A stretch of 64,000 nt of DNA from Pseudomonas silvicola. GTDB lineage: Bacteria; Pseudomonadota; Gammaproteobacteria; Pseudomonadales; Pseudomonadaceae. Below the pieces are notes generated by a model, which saw only the letters and a list, made by a program, of their open reading frames with translations, did not search any database and was not told the DNA's origin. Below, piece by piece: positions 40,688-49,888 of the stretch. The stretch is from positions 722,001-786,000 of the forward strand of contig NZ_CP093280.1 of NCBI RefSeq assembly GCF_026651855.1, read 5' to 3'. The position numbers and the translations under genes were made by a program. Each line of letters starts with the position of its first letter. The first letter of the stretch is position 1.

Positions 40688-41692
40688 ATGCCTGAACCGA
40701 CCTCGCTTGCCAGCTGGACCCGCGCCTTGCGCAAGCAACTGGACGCCCTGGGACTCGACAGCGCCGCGCTGTGCGAGAAGGCCGGGCTCGACCTGCATAC
40801 CATGGACGACCCCAAGGCCCGCTACCCATTGTCGGCCACCACCCAGCTATGGCGCCTGGCGGTGGAAGCCAGCGGCGACCCGGCCATCGGCCTGCGTGTG
40901 TCGCGCTATGTCAGCCCCACCACCTTCCACGCCCTGGGCTATGCGCTGGTCGCCAGCGAAAACCTGCGTGAAGTGTTCGAACGCATCGTGCGCTACCACC
41001 AAGTGGTCAGCGACGCGGTGGTGCCGCACCTGAGCCGCGAGGATGGCCGGTATGTGTTCTGCCTTGAAGTGCCGCACGACAGCCCGCCACCGGCGCCTGA
41101 AGCCATGGACGCCTTCGCGGCCATCTACGTGCGCACCTGCCGCAACCGCCTGGGCCGCGATTATGCGCCCCTGGGCGTATGGCTGACGCGGCCCGCCCCC
41201 GTGGACCCGACGCCCTGGCACACCGTGTTTCGCGCCCCCATCCATTTCGCCGCCGCGCAGAACCGCCTGGAATTCGCCTGCTGCGACTTTGAATGCCACC
41301 TGGATGACGCCAACCCCGAGCTGGCCGAACACAACGAAGCGGTGCTCAACCGGACCCTGGAGCTGCTGCACCCACTGACCTGGGAGCGCCGGGTACGCAA
41401 TGCCATAGAACTGCACCTGCCCAAGGGCGTGCCCTCGGCCGACCAGATCGCCGAATCCATGCACTTGAGCCTGCGCAGCCTGCAGCGCCATCTGGCCGAC
41501 GAAGGCTGCCGCTATGACGCCTTGCTGGACCAAAGCCGACAGAACCTGGCGCTGGCGTACCTGCGCGAAGCCGAGCTGGCCCTGAGCGAGATCGGTTACC
41601 GCCTGGGCTTCGCCGACGCCAGCAGTTTCAACCGCGCCTTCAAGCGCTGGACCGGGCTATCGCCGGGCCAGTTCCGCGATCGCATGGTCTAG
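40688..41692 (+). CDS. AraC-family transcriptional regulator
   Basis: 334 residues from ATG 40688 (a TTG six bases upstream is possible). The N-terminal half is an arabinose-binding-like domain of the OruR/ArgR-type (Arabinose_bd) group. The C-terminal DNA-binding domain has two HTHs, with SADQIAESMHLSLRSLQRHLADEG and LSEIGYRLGFADASSFNRAFKRWTG. It is divergent from the desaturase gene and 25 bp before the Mpo1-like gene, so a fatty acid may be the signal. Confidence 0.92.
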   Translation: MPEPTSLASWTRALRKQLDALGLDSAALCEKAGLDLHTMDDPKARYPLSATTQLWRLAVEASGDPAIGLRVSRYVSPTTFHALGYALVASENLREVFERIVRYHQVVSDAVVPHLSREDGRYVFCLEVPHDSPPPAPEAMDAFAAIYVRTCRNRLGRDYAPLGVWLTRPAPVDPTPWHTVFRAPIHFAAAQNRLEFACCDFECHLDDANPELAEHNEAVLNRTLELLHPLTWERRVRNAIELHLPKGVPSADQIAESMHLSLRSLQRHLADEGCRYDALLDQSRQNLALAYLREAELALSEIGYRLGFADASSFNRAFKRWTGLSPGQFRDRMV

Positions 41693-41717
41693 CCCTTTCA
41701 CCAATGAGGACACAACA

Positions 41718-42215
41718 ATGAAAAACCTCGTCGACCACCTTAGCCAATACGCGGCCTACCACCGTGACCCACGCAACATCGCCAGCCATTTCATCGGCAT
41801 CCCGCTGATCGTGGTGGCGGTCACCGTGCTGCTGTCGCGGCCGGGGGTAGATTTTCTGGGGCTGTGGATAAGCCCGGCGCTGTTCGTGGCGCTGGCGTCG
41901 GCGTGGTTTTACCTGCGGCTGGACCGAGCGCTGGGCGCGGTCATGAGCGTGCTGCTGGCGCTGTGCCTATGGCTTGGGGCGGTGCTGGCGGCGCAGGCCA
42001 CAGCCATGTGGCTGGGCGCGGGAGTGGGGTTGTTCGTGGTGGGCTGGGCTATCCAGTTTGTCGGCCACTACTGGGAGGGGCGCAAGCCGGCATTCGTGGA
42101 TGATGTGATGGGGCTGATCGTGGGGCCGTTGTTCGTGGTGGCAGAGCTGGCGTTCCTGCTGGGAATGCGCCGGGGGCTGAACCGCGACATCGAAGCTCGC
42201 TTGCAACCCCTGTAG
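41718..42215 (+). CDS. Mpo1-like / DUF962 membrane protein
   Basis: 165 residues with about four membrane helices. Family motifs HRDPRNIASHFIGIPLI near residues 15-31 and QFVGHYWEGRKPAFVDD near 113-129 contain the conserved histidines. Yeast Mpo1 is a 2-hydroxy fatty acid dioxygenase, so a role in fatty-acid oxidation or membrane lipid turnover is possible. It follows the AraC gene closely in the same direction. Confidence 0.88.
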   Translation: MKNLVDHLSQYAAYHRDPRNIASHFIGIPLIVVAVTVLLSRPGVDFLGLWISPALFVALASAWFYLRLDRALGAVMSVLLALCLWLGAVLAAQATAMWLGAGVGLFVVGWAIQFVGHYWEGRKPAFVDDVMGLIVGPLFVVAELAFLLGMRRGLNRDIEARLQPL

Positions 42216-42299
42216 GACCGGGCGAAGCTCGGGAAAAGACCCACGCGGTATCACAGAGGCACCGCGTTACTCTTTTCCCTAGCTTCGTCCGGCTACAAG
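42211..42299. repeat. REPIN-like inverted pair between convergent genes
   Basis: The left arm TAGGACCGGGCGAAGCTCGG (42215 region) is matched by a diverged right arm, TTTTCCCTAGCTTCGTCCGG with GCTACA (42273-42298). The inner part CGCGGTATC...ACCGCG is also partly symmetric. It occupies the whole gap between the DUF962 gene and cysA and could act as a bidirectional stop. Confidence 0.7.
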
Positions 42300-42306
42300 G
42301 GTGCGG

Positions 42307-43296
42307 TCAAAGGTTCGGGGCCTTTTGCCAGACCTTGGGTTTGAAGAACAGGGTTTCACCCTTGGCCAAGCCCGACAGGCTGTCGTGGTCCTTGACCACC
42401 TCGGCTTCGATCAGGTCGCTCTGCCCTTCCACTTTCAAGGTGACCCGCGTGGTGGCGCCCAACGGGCGGATGTCGCGGACCTCAGCAGGGTGATGGCCTT
42501 CCACTTCCGAGCGCGACAGCGACACTTCGTGCGGGCGGAACAGCACGTGGTTGTCTTCGCCCAGGTGCAGGCGGTTGGAGTCGCCCAGGAAGTGGTAGAC
42601 GAAATCACTGGCGGGGTTCTCATACACTTCACCCGGTGAACCGATCTGCTCGATCACGCCCTTGTTCATCACCACGATGCGGTCGGCCACCTCCATGGCT
42701 TCTTCCTGGTCGTGGGTCACGAAAACCGAGGTCAGGTTGATGTCCTCGTGCAGGCGGGCCAGCCAACGGCGCAGCTCCTTGCGCACCTTGGCATCCAGGG
42801 CACCGAACGGTTCATCCAGCAGCAGCACCTTGGGCTCAACCGCCAGGGCCCGCGCCAGGGCGATCCGCTGGCGCTGGCCGCCGGACAGTTGCTCGGGGTA
42901 GCGGTCGGCCAGCCAGTCCAGTTGCACCATGTTCAGCAGCTCATGGACCTTCTCGGCGATGCGGCTTTCGTTCGGGCGCTCGGCCTTGGGCTTCATGCGC
43001 AGGCCGAACGCCACGTTGTCGAACACCGTCATGTGGCGGAACAGGGCGTAGTGCTGGAACACGAAACCGACGTTGCGATCACGCACGTCAGTGCCCGAGA
43101 CGTCTTCACCATGGAACACGATGCTACCCTGGTCCGGGGTTTCCAGGCCGGCGATGATGCGCAACAGGGTGGTCTTGCCGCACCCGGAGGGGCCCAGCAG
43201 GGCTACCAACTCGCCACTCTGGATGTCCAGATTGATGGAGTTCAGGGCCTGGAAGGCATTGAAGCGCTTGCTGACATTACGAACTTCGATCGACAT
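42307..43296 (-). CDS. cysA: Sulfate/thiosulfate ABC transporter ATPase CysA
   Basis: 329 residues. Walker [10 protein letters not shown] is at 35-43, and the signature [15 protein letters not shown] and Walker [21 protein letters not shown] follow. A C-terminal regulatory region (TOBE-like) covers about 245-325. It drives sulfate uptake with CysT and CysW. Last gene of the oscA-sbp-cysTWA run; it starts 3 bp after the cysW stop. Confidence 0.97.
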   Translation of the reverse strand: MSIEVRNVSKRFNAFQALNSINLDIQSGELVALLGPSGCGKTTLLRIIAGLETPDQGSIVFHGEDVSGTDVRDRNVGFVFQHYALFRHMTVFDNVAFGLRMKPKAERPNESRIAEKVHELLNMVQLDWLADRYPEQLSGGQRQRIALARALAVEPKVLLLDEPFGALDAKVRKELRRWLARLHEDINLTSVFVTHDQEEAMEVADRIVVMNKGVIEQIGSPGEVYENPASDFVYHFLGDSNRLHLGEDNHVLFRPHEVSLSRSEVEGHHPAEVRDIRPLGATTRVTLKVEGQSDLIEAEVVKDHDSLSGLAKGETLFFKPKVWQKAPNL

Positions 43297-43299
43297 GAA

Positions 43300-44172
43300 T
43301 TATTCCTCCGCAGCGCTATGGCGCAGGCGGTTAATACGGTTCTCGCTCCACTGCTTGAGCAGCAGGATGAAGAGCGCCATGACCAGCAACAGGCTCGCTA
43401 CCGCGAAGGCCGCGACGTGGTTGTACTCGTTGTAGAGGATTTCGACGTGCAGCGGCAGGGTGTTGGTGACACCACGAATGTGCCCGGACACCACCGACAC
43501 GGCGCCGAACTCGCCCATGGCACGCGCGGTACACAGCACCACGCCGTAGATCAGGCCCCATTTGATGTTGGGCACGGTGACGTGCCAGAACATCTGCCAG
43601 CCGTTGGCGCCCAGCAGGCGGGCGGCCTCCTCTTCCTGGGTGCCTTGTTCCTGCATCAGCGGAATCAGTTCCCGGGCCACGAACGGCACCGTGACGAAGA
43701 TGGTCGCCAGCACGATACCCGGCAAGGCAAAGACGATCTGGATGTCATGGTCGGCCAGCCATGGGCCGAACAGGCCCTGGGCACCGAACATCAGCACGTA
43801 GACCAGGCCGGCGATGACCGGCGACACCGAGAACGGCAGGTCGATCAGGGTCACCAGCACGCTTTTGCCGCGGAACGAGTATTTGCTCACGCACCACGCG
43901 GCGCTGACGCCGAACAACACGTTGAGCGGCACCGAAATCACCACGGCGATCACCGTGAGTTTCAGGGCCGACAGGGCATCGGGCTCCAGGATCGCGGTGA
44001 AGAACGCCCCCAGGCCATTGCTCAGGCCCTGGGACACGACGATGAACAGCGGCAGCAGCAGGAACAGAAAGAAGATCAGCCAGCCCAGGCCGATCAGCAC
44101 CCGGCGCGACAGGGCGCTGCCCCGGCGGGCGGCGTTGGCGCTGGACGCGGTGAGCGTTGTGGATGCAGACAT
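43300..44172 (-). CDS. cysW: Sulfate ABC transporter permease CysW
   Basis: 290 residues from [11 protein letters not shown]; six membrane helices. The EAA-type coupling loop reads [34 protein letters not shown], and [18 protein letters not shown] is a CysW/CysT family block. It forms the channel with CysT. Fourteen bases separate its ATG (44172) from the cysT stop. Confidence 0.97.
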   Translation of the reverse strand: MSASTTLTASSANAARRGSALSRRVLIGLGWLIFFLFLLLPLFIVVSQGLSNGLGAFFTAILEPDALSALKLTVIAVVISVPLNVLFGVSAAWCVSKYSFRGKSVLVTLIDLPFSVSPVIAGLVYVLMFGAQGLFGPWLADHDIQIVFALPGIVLATIFVTVPFVARELIPLMQEQGTQEEEAARLLGANGWQMFWHVTVPNIKWGLIYGVVLCTARAMGEFGAVSVVSGHIRGVTNTLPLHVEILYNEYNHVAAFAVASLLLVMALFILLLKQWSENRINRLRHSAAEE

Positions 44173-44186
44173 GTTCAGCGCCTCCT

Positions 44187-45005
44187 TCAAGGGGTTTCGA
44201 TGCGCCGCTGCAGCAAGTTGATCAGCAGCAACAGAATGAAGGAAACCACCAGCATCATCACGCCGATGGCGGTGGCGCCGGTGTAGTCGTACTGGTCGAG
44301 CTTGACCATGATCAGCAGCGGCAGGATCTCGGTCTTCATCGGCATGTTACCGGCGATGAAAATCACCGAGCCGTACTCACCCACGCCACGGGCGAACGCC
44401 AGGGCGAAGCCGGTCAGCCAGGCGGGCAGCAAGGCAGGCGCCAGGATGTAGCGAAACACCTGCAGCGGCTTGGCCCCCAGGCACGCGGCAGCTTCTTCCA
44501 CTTCGCGCGGAATGTCGGCCAGTACCGGCTGCACCGTGCGCACCACGAACGGCAGGGTGACGAACGTCAGCGCCAGGGTGATGCCCAGCGGGGTATAGGC
44601 GATCTTGAAGCCCAGGCTCTCGGCGAACTGCCCGACCAGGCCGTTGGGGGTGTACAGCGCGGTCAGGGCAATGCCGGCCACCGCCGTGGGCAGCGCGAAC
44701 GGCAGGTCGATCATGGCATCGATGATCTTGCGCCCTGGGAAGGTATAGCGCACCAGCACCCAGGCCAGCAGGGTACCGATGATGCCGTTGATGATAGCCG
44801 CGCACAGGGCGGTACCAAAGCTGAGCCTGAGCGCGGCCAGGGTACGCGGGGAACTGATGATGGCCCAGAACTGTTCGAACGTCAGCTGGGCGGCGTGGAC
44901 AAACATGACGGCCAGCGGGATGAGCACAATCAGGCTGAGGTACACGACGGTGTAGCCCAGCGTCAGCCCGAAGCCGGGTATGACGGGGGAGATACGACGC
45001 GACAT
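44187..45005 (-). CDS. cysT: Sulfate ABC transporter permease CysT
   Basis: 272 residues from [13 protein letters not shown]. Six membrane helices with the coupling loop [30 protein letters not shown] and the family block [21 protein letters not shown] 45005 is the family start; an in-frame start 36 bp upstream reaches into the repeat-rich spacer. The operon layout is sbp-cysT-cysW-cysA. Confidence 0.97.
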   Translation of the reverse strand: MSRRISPVIPGFGLTLGYTVVYLSLIVLIPLAVMFVHAAQLTFEQFWAIISSPRTLAALRLSFGTALCAAIINGIIGTLLAWVLVRYTFPGRKIIDAMIDLPFALPTAVAGIALTALYTPNGLVGQFAESLGFKIAYTPLGITLALTFVTLPFVVRTVQPVLADIPREVEEAAACLGAKPLQVFRYILAPALLPAWLTGFALAFARGVGEYGSVIFIAGNMPMKTEILPLLIMVKLDQYDYTGATAIGVMMLVVSFILLLLINLLQRRIETP

Positions 45006-45019
45006 ATGAGTCCTTGGTT

Positions 45020-45104
45020 TGGAAGCACCTACAAGCTGCAAGCGGCAAGCTTCAAGCCAGAAGCCGACCTCTTGCAGCTAACCACTTGCAGCTTGCAGCT
45101 GCTT
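45020..45104. repeat. AGCTTGCAGC-type repeats between sbp and cysT
   Basis: The 99-bp spacer consists of reiterated GCTGCAAGC/GCTTGCAGC words (for example 45032-45040 and 45092-45100), able to form a long hairpin on the minus strand. There is no T-run. Such a structure could reduce expression of cysTWA relative to sbp, as periplasmic binding proteins are often made in excess. Confidence 0.55.
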
Positions 45105-46118
45105 TTACTGTGCCTGGTAGATTTGGTCGAACACGCCGCCATCGTTGAAGAATTTGGGCTGTGCGGTTTTCCAGCCGCCGAAGTCCTTGTCGATGGTCGC
45201 CAGGCTCTTCACTTCCTGGAACTGCTTGGCGTATTGCGCCGCTACGTCCTTGTCCCGTGGCCGGTAGAAGTTCTTGGCGGCGATTTCCTGGCCTTCCTTG
45301 CTGTACAGGTGCTTGAGGTAGGCCTCGGCGATTTCCGCGTTGCCCTTCTTCTCGGCGTTTTTCTCGACCACGGCCACCGGCGGTTCAGCCAGAATAGACA
45401 CCGATGGCACGACGATATCGAACTTGTCCTTGCCGCCATCTTCCTTCAGTGCCAGGTAGGCTTCGTTTTCCCAGGCCAGCAGCACGTCACCCTGGCCGTT
45501 GTTGACGAAGGTAATGGTCGAGCCGCGGGCACCGGTGTCCAGTACCGGCACGTGCTTGAACAAGGTCTGGATGTACTGCTTGGCCTTGGCCTCGTCACCA
45601 CCGTTGGCTTTCAGGCCGTAGGCCCAGGCGGCCAGGAAGTTCCAGCGCGCGCCGCCCGAGGTTTTCGGGTTCGGGGTAATGACCGACACGCCGTCCTTGA
45701 TCAGGTCGTTCCAGTCGTGGATGCCCTTGGGGTTGCCCTTGCGCACCAGGAACACGATGGTCGAGGTGTAGGGGGTGCTGGCGTCCGGCAGCTTGGTCTG
45801 CCAGTTTTCCGGCAAGGTCTTGCCCAGCTTGGCGATTTCATCGATGTCGCCGGCCAGGGCCAGGGTCACCACGTCGGCACGCAGGCCGTCGATGACTGCA
45901 CGGCCTTGCTTGCCCGAGCCGCCATGGGACTGCTTGATGTCGACCTTGTCGTCGGGGTGGGACTTCTTCCAGAAGTTCACGAACTCGGCGTTGTAATCCT
46001 GATACAGCTCGCGCGTCGGGTCGTAGGAAACGTTAAGCAGCTCGTAGTCCTTGGCGACCGCAGAGCCTGCGAACAGCGCGCTGGCGAGCGCCGCCAGAGC
46101 GTAATGACGGATAGACAT
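45105..46118 (-). CDS. sbp: Periplasmic sulfate-binding protein
   Basis: 337 residues. The signal peptide (1-22, ending GSAVA) precedes [21 protein letters not shown], the family opening. [16 protein letters not shown] and [12 protein letters not shown] contribute to sulfate coordination. It presents sulfate to CysTW. The gene lies 63 bp downstream of oscA in the same orientation. Confidence 0.97.
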   Translation of the reverse strand: MSIRHYALAALASALFAGSAVAKDYELLNVSYDPTRELYQDYNAEFVNFWKKSHPDDKVDIKQSHGGSGKQGRAVIDGLRADVVTLALAGDIDEIAKLGKTLPENWQTKLPDASTPYTSTIVFLVRKGNPKGIHDWNDLIKDGVSVITPNPKTSGGARWNFLAAWAYGLKANGGDEAKAKQYIQTLFKHVPVLDTGARGSTITFVNNGQGDVLLAWENEAYLALKEDGGKDKFDIVVPSVSILAEPPVAVVEKNAEKKGNAEIAEAYLKHLYSKEGQEIAAKNFYRPRDKDVAAQYAKQFQEVKSLATIDKDFGGWKTAQPKFFNDGGVFDQIYQAQ

Positions 46119-46181
46119 GGTGAAGCTCCTGGATGACTTTGTAGTTTTTCTGTTGGCTTTTCTTATGGCTGGCGCGTTGGC

Positions 46182-46364
46182 TCAGCTGGGCTTGTTGCCC
46201 GGGTTCTGCAGGCGAAACTTTTCCTTGCGCTCGATCTGCACCACTTGGGCGTTGTGCACGGTGATTTCCACCGCGCCAAAGCGCAGGTCACGTAGCGCGC
46301 TCTGGATTTCGCGCAGAATGGTTGCTTCGTCCTGCCCGTCGACGCTACGCAGAGATGCGCTCAT
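46182..46364 (-). CDS. oscA: OscA / YezD-family small protein
   Basis: 60 residues from MSASLRSVDGQDEATILREI. It fits the YezD (DUF2292) family: ILREIQSALRDLRFGAVEITVHNAQVVQIERKEKFRL. OscA is needed for organosulfur use and chromate tolerance in pseudomonads and is expressed under sulfur starvation. The second ATG (46364) is preferred over 46370 because AAGGAGC is then seven bases upstream. It is the first gene of the sulfate-uptake run. Confidence 0.92.
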   Translation of the reverse strand: MSASLRSVDGQDEATILREIQSALRDLRFGAVEITVHNAQVVQIERKEKFRLQNPGNKPS

Positions 46365-46417
46365 GATCATGCTCCTTGGATGTGAGAGGTGTCTTGAGCG
46401 CCATAGTAGATAGGCCG

Positions 46418-46458
46418 GGTTATACTTAAAAATACTATTTAAGAATGCCCATATAACC
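46418..46458. promoter_or_regulatory. AT-rich inverted repeats upstream of oscA (CysB-site candidate)
   Basis: CTTAAA (46425-46430) and TTTAAG (46438-46443) lie inside GGTTATA (46418-46424) and TATAACC (46452-46458). These AT-rich nested repeats stand out in a GC-rich genome, 54-94 bp before the oscA start. CysB control of oscA-sbp-cysTWA is expected from known biology; the exact site is a guess. Confidence 0.5.
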
Positions 46459-46506
46459 AGAAGAATACTCAGCCCAGGCTCACACCGTTTTTCCAGGAGC
46501 CCGTTA

Positions 46507-48408
46507 CTACCGGGGCTGTGGCCAGGTCAGCTCGGCAGCAGGCATGGGGCGACCGAACCAGTAGCCCTGGCCCAATTCACACTGGTGGCTCATCAGGAAC
46601 TGCGCCTGTTCAGGCTGTTCGATGCCCTCGGCATGAACCTGCATGCCCATGCTGCGGGCCAGGGCGATAATGACCCGAACGATGGCAGCATCGTCTTCAT
46701 CCAGAGGCAGGCCAGCCACGAAGCCCTGGTCGATCTTGAGCTTTTGCACCGGTAACCGCTTCAAGCGCAGCAACGAGGAGTAACCGGTACCGAAATCATC
46801 GATGGACAGGCGCAGGCCCAGTTCACGCAAGCGGTGCATCTGCTCCAACGCTGATTCGGGATCCTCCATCACCGCACTCTCGGTCACTTCCAGTTCCAGG
46901 CGCGCCGGGTTCAGGCCGGTGTCGGCAAGAATCCGCGCCACTTGCTGGTACAGGTCCTGGTGGCCGAACAGGCGGCTGGAGACGTTCACCGCGATGAAAT
47001 CCAGCTGATGGCCCTCGGCCTGCCACGCACACATCTGCTGGCAAGCGCGGGTCATCACCCAGGCATCGATTTCGGCGATCAGGCCACTGCGTTCGGCCAC
47101 CGGGATGAAATCGCCGGGCGGCACCAGTCCGCGTTCGGGATGCATCCAGCGCACCAGTGCTTCCACCCCGACCAACTGACGGCTGGCCAGGTCGTGTACC
47201 GGCTGGTAATAAACCCGCAGTTCTTCCTGGGCCAGGGCCCTGCGCAACTCGGCGGTCATTTCCACTCGTTGCTGGGCGTGGGCGGTGAGCTCTTCGGTGT
47301 ACAGAGCATAACCACCGCGGCCGTTGCCCTTGGCCTTGAACAGCGCGGAGTCGGCATTGCGCAGCAGCTGTTCAGCACCGATGGCATCGCTTGGGAATAC
47401 GCTGATGCCGATGCTGGCGCTGATGAACAGGGTGTGGCCGTCTACCAGGAAGGGTTGCTTGAGGGTGTCGATGATCGCCTGGGCCAGCGTCGCCGCGTCC
47501 GCCACCTGGGGCGTGTCCTCCAGCAGCACGGCGAATTCGTCGCCCCCCATGCGCGCCAGGGTCATGCCGTTTTTCATCAGGCTTTGCAGGCGGGTCACCA
47601 CCGCTTTGATCAGCTGGTCGCCCACCGCATGGCCGAGGCTGTCATTGATGCTCTGGAAATGATCCAGGTCCAGCAGCAACAGGGCACAGCCGCGCTTGTT
47701 GGCCTGCGCCGCAGCCAGGGCCTGCTCGGCGCGGTCGTGGAAGAGCAGGCGGTTGGGCAGCTCGGTGAGCGGGTCGTGCTGGATCAGGTGCGCTCGCTCA
47801 CGCTCGGAACGCTTGAGTGCGCTGATGTCCGAAAAGACTGCCACATAGTGGCTGACGTGGCCGGCGTCGTTGTGAATGGCGCGGATCGTCTGCCACTGCG
47901 GGTAGATCTCGCCGCTTTTGCGCCGGTTCCAGATCTCGCCGCTCCAGCGCCCTTCGTGGTCGAGGGTATGGAAGATCTGCCGGTAGAACGCCACGTCATG
48001 GCGCCCCGACTTGAACTTGCTGGGGTTGTGGCCCAGGACTTCGTCCTCGTGGTAACCGGTGATGTCCATGAATGCACGGTTGACGTGCACGATGTTGCCC
48101 AGGCGGTTGGTCACCAGCACGCCTTCCAGGGTGCTATCGAACACGGCCGCCGCCATGCGCAGGCGCTCGCGTTCTATGCGCCCCTGGTCGCCCAGGCCGA
48201 AACAGCGCAGCAGCCGGGCCCGGGCCAGGAAGATGAGTACCGCGGTCGCCAGCACCCACGCATAACCGTTGATCAGCTGCCAACGCAGGGCCTGAGCCGA
48301 ATCATCGAAAAGGCTGCTCAATATTTGACCAACCGGCACCAGCCAGACCAGCGAAGCCAACAGGTAAAGCAAGGCGGCCCGCAAGGCGCCGCGAGAGGAA
48401 CCAGGCAT
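46507..48408 (-). CDS. PAS-GGDEF-EAL c-di-GMP turnover protein
   Basis: About 633 residues from ATG 48408; a GTG 18 bp upstream is the alternative, and neither has a clear Shine-Dalgarno. Two membrane helices lie in the first 65 residues, followed by a PAS domain (VFDSTLEGVLVTNRLGNIV). The GGDEF domain has an intact ARMGGDEFAVLL but no RxxD I-site five residues before it. The EAL domain has VGVEALVRW and DDFGTGYSS intact. It may both make and degrade c-di-GMP. It lies next to sbp/oscA as in P. aeruginosa (PA0285). Confidence 0.9.
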   Translation of the reverse strand: MPGSSRGALRAALLYLLASLVWLVPVGQILSSLFDDSAQALRWQLINGYAWVLATAVLIFLARARLLRCFGLGDQGRIERERLRMAAAVFDSTLEGVLVTNRLGNIVHVNRAFMDITGYHEDEVLGHNPSKFKSGRHDVAFYRQIFHTLDHEGRWSGEIWNRRKSGEIYPQWQTIRAIHNDAGHVSHYVAVFSDISALKRSERERAHLIQHDPLTELPNRLLFHDRAEQALAAAQANKRGCALLLLDLDHFQSINDSLGHAVGDQLIKAVVTRLQSLMKNGMTLARMGGDEFAVLLEDTPQVADAATLAQAIIDTLKQPFLVDGHTLFISASIGISVFPSDAIGAEQLLRNADSALFKAKGNGRGGYALYTEELTAHAQQRVEMTAELRRALAQEELRVYYQPVHDLASRQLVGVEALVRWMHPERGLVPPGDFIPVAERSGLIAEIDAWVMTRACQQMCAWQAEGHQLDFIAVNVSSRLFGHQDLYQQVARILADTGLNPARLELEVTESAVMEDPESALEQMHRLRELGLRLSIDDFGTGYSSLLRLKRLPVQKLKIDQGFVAGLPLDEDDAAIVRVIIALARSMGMQVHAEGIEQPEQAQFLMSHQCELGQGYWFGRPMPAAELTWPQPR

Positions 48409-48556
48409 ATGTTCGAACAAGCCCACTCGAAAAGGTGAGGATTATAAAGCAGAAACATTCAGCGACTCCTATCTAAAACCCGCACTGGTTTTATCGGCCA
48501 GCATGCCGATAATGCTCTCTGCTGTTACTTTTTATTTAACGAGGGCCCTGCAGCCT

Positions 48557-49741
48557 ATGTGGTACAACGGTTTTCTTGACCTGTCAGCCTGGCAACTGGT
48601 GGCGGTCACCCTGTTGATGACCCACGTGACGATCGTCAGCGTCACCATCTACCTCCACCGCTATTCCTCCCACCGCTCGCTGGAACTGAACGCCGGGCTC
48701 AAGCACTTCTTCCGCTTCTGGCTGTGGCTGACCACGGCGCAGAACACCCGTGAGTGGACCGCCATCCACCGCAAGCACCACGCCAAATGCGAGACCGCCG
48801 ACGACCCCCACAGCCCGGTGGTCAAGGGCCTGGGCACCGTTCTGAGCCGCGGTGCCGAGCTGTACCGCGCCGAAGCGCAGAACGCGGAAACGTTGCGCAT
48901 CTATGGCAAGAACTGCCCCGAAGACTGGATCGAGCGCAACCTGTACTCGCGCCACCGCCTGGCCGGCGTATTCCTGATGCTGGCCATCGACCTGGCCTGC
49001 TTCGGCGCCATCGGCCTGACCGTGTGGGCCATCCAGATGATGTGGATCCCCTTCTGGGCCGCGGGCGTGGTCAATGGCCTGGGCCATGCCGTGGGCTACC
49101 GCAACTTCGAATGCCGTGACGCGGCGACCAACCTGGTGCCCTGGGGCATCATCATTGGCGGCGAAGAACTGCACAACAACCACCACACCTACCCCAACTC
49201 GGCCAAGCTGTCGGTGCGCAAGTGGGAATTCGACATGGGCTGGATGTGGATTCGCATCCTCGCGTTCATGCGCCTGGCCAAGGTACAGCGGGTAGCCCCC
49301 ATTGCTCACCGTGTAGAGGGCAAGGGCCACCTGGACATGGACACCGCCATGGCCATCCTCAACAACCGCTTCCAGATCATGGCTCAGTACCGCAAGCTGG
49401 TGATCGCGCCTCTGGTTACCCAGGAGCTGGCGCGGGTCGATGCCTCCGTGCGCCACCAGTTCCGCCGCGCCAAGCGTTTGCTGTCGCGTGAGACCAGCCT
49501 GCTGGACGACCGCCATCATGTGCGCATCCAGACCATGCTCGAACACAGCCAGGCCCTGAAGGTGATCTACGAGAAGCGCCTGGCGCTGCAGCAGATCTGG
49601 GCGCGTACCAGCTCCAACGGCCACGACATGCTGGCGGCCATGAAGGACTGGATTCACGAGGCCGAAGCCAGCGGTATCCAGTCACTGCGCGACTTCGCCG
49701 CCCAACTCAAGACCTACTCGCTGCGCCCCGCCCTGGCCTGA
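48557..49741 (+). CDS. desA: Acyl-lipid/acyl-CoA delta-9 fatty-acid desaturase DesA
   Basis: 394 residues from MWYNGFLDLSAWQLVAV. Membrane helices and three His boxes (HRYSSH, HRKHH, HNNHH) are of the stearoyl-CoA/delta-9 desaturase type. The enzyme inserts a double bond in membrane acyl chains at the inner membrane. The start is chosen from the family form; an upstream in-frame ATG at 48503 would add 18 residues not seen in relatives. It is divergent from the PAS-GGDEF-EAL gene, as for PA0285/PA0286. Confidence 0.94.
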   Translation: MWYNGFLDLSAWQLVAVTLLMTHVTIVSVTIYLHRYSSHRSLELNAGLKHFFRFWLWLTTAQNTREWTAIHRKHHAKCETADDPHSPVVKGLGTVLSRGAELYRAEAQNAETLRIYGKNCPEDWIERNLYSRHRLAGVFLMLAIDLACFGAIGLTVWAIQMMWIPFWAAGVVNGLGHAVGYRNFECRDAATNLVPWGIIIGGEELHNNHHTYPNSAKLSVRKWEFDMGWMWIRILAFMRLAKVQRVAPIAHRVEGKGHLDMDTAMAILNNRFQIMAQYRKLVIAPLVTQELARVDASVRHQFRRAKRLLSRETSLLDDRHHVRIQTMLEHSQALKVIYEKRLALQQIWARTSSNGHDMLAAMKDWIHEAEASGIQSLRDFAAQLKTYSLRPALA

Positions 49742-49749
49742 CGCCGTCC

Positions 49750-49780
49750 ATCGGCGCGCCCTTGCGAAGGGCGTGCCGAC
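49750..49780. terminator. Hairpin after desA
   Basis: A 13-bp stem with one mismatch, from CGGCGCGCCCTT (49752-49763) to AAGGGCGTGCCG (49767-49778), loop GCG. No T-run follows, so this may be a REP-like structure rather than a classical terminator. Confidence 0.4.
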
Positions 49781-49888
49781 TGGAACTTCATTACAAAATA
49801 TTAATCTCACGAATGGATCGCCAACGCGGGCGGGCCTGACGCACCCAGCTGCTCATGCCCGGCCTAACGTGACATTCGAGAATTCGTG

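Noticed and set aside
44157-46136. A 659-codon plus-strand frame opposite cysT and sbp
   Set aside because: The His/Gln-rich, low-complexity translation is typical of an antisense frame; the minus-strand genes are certain.
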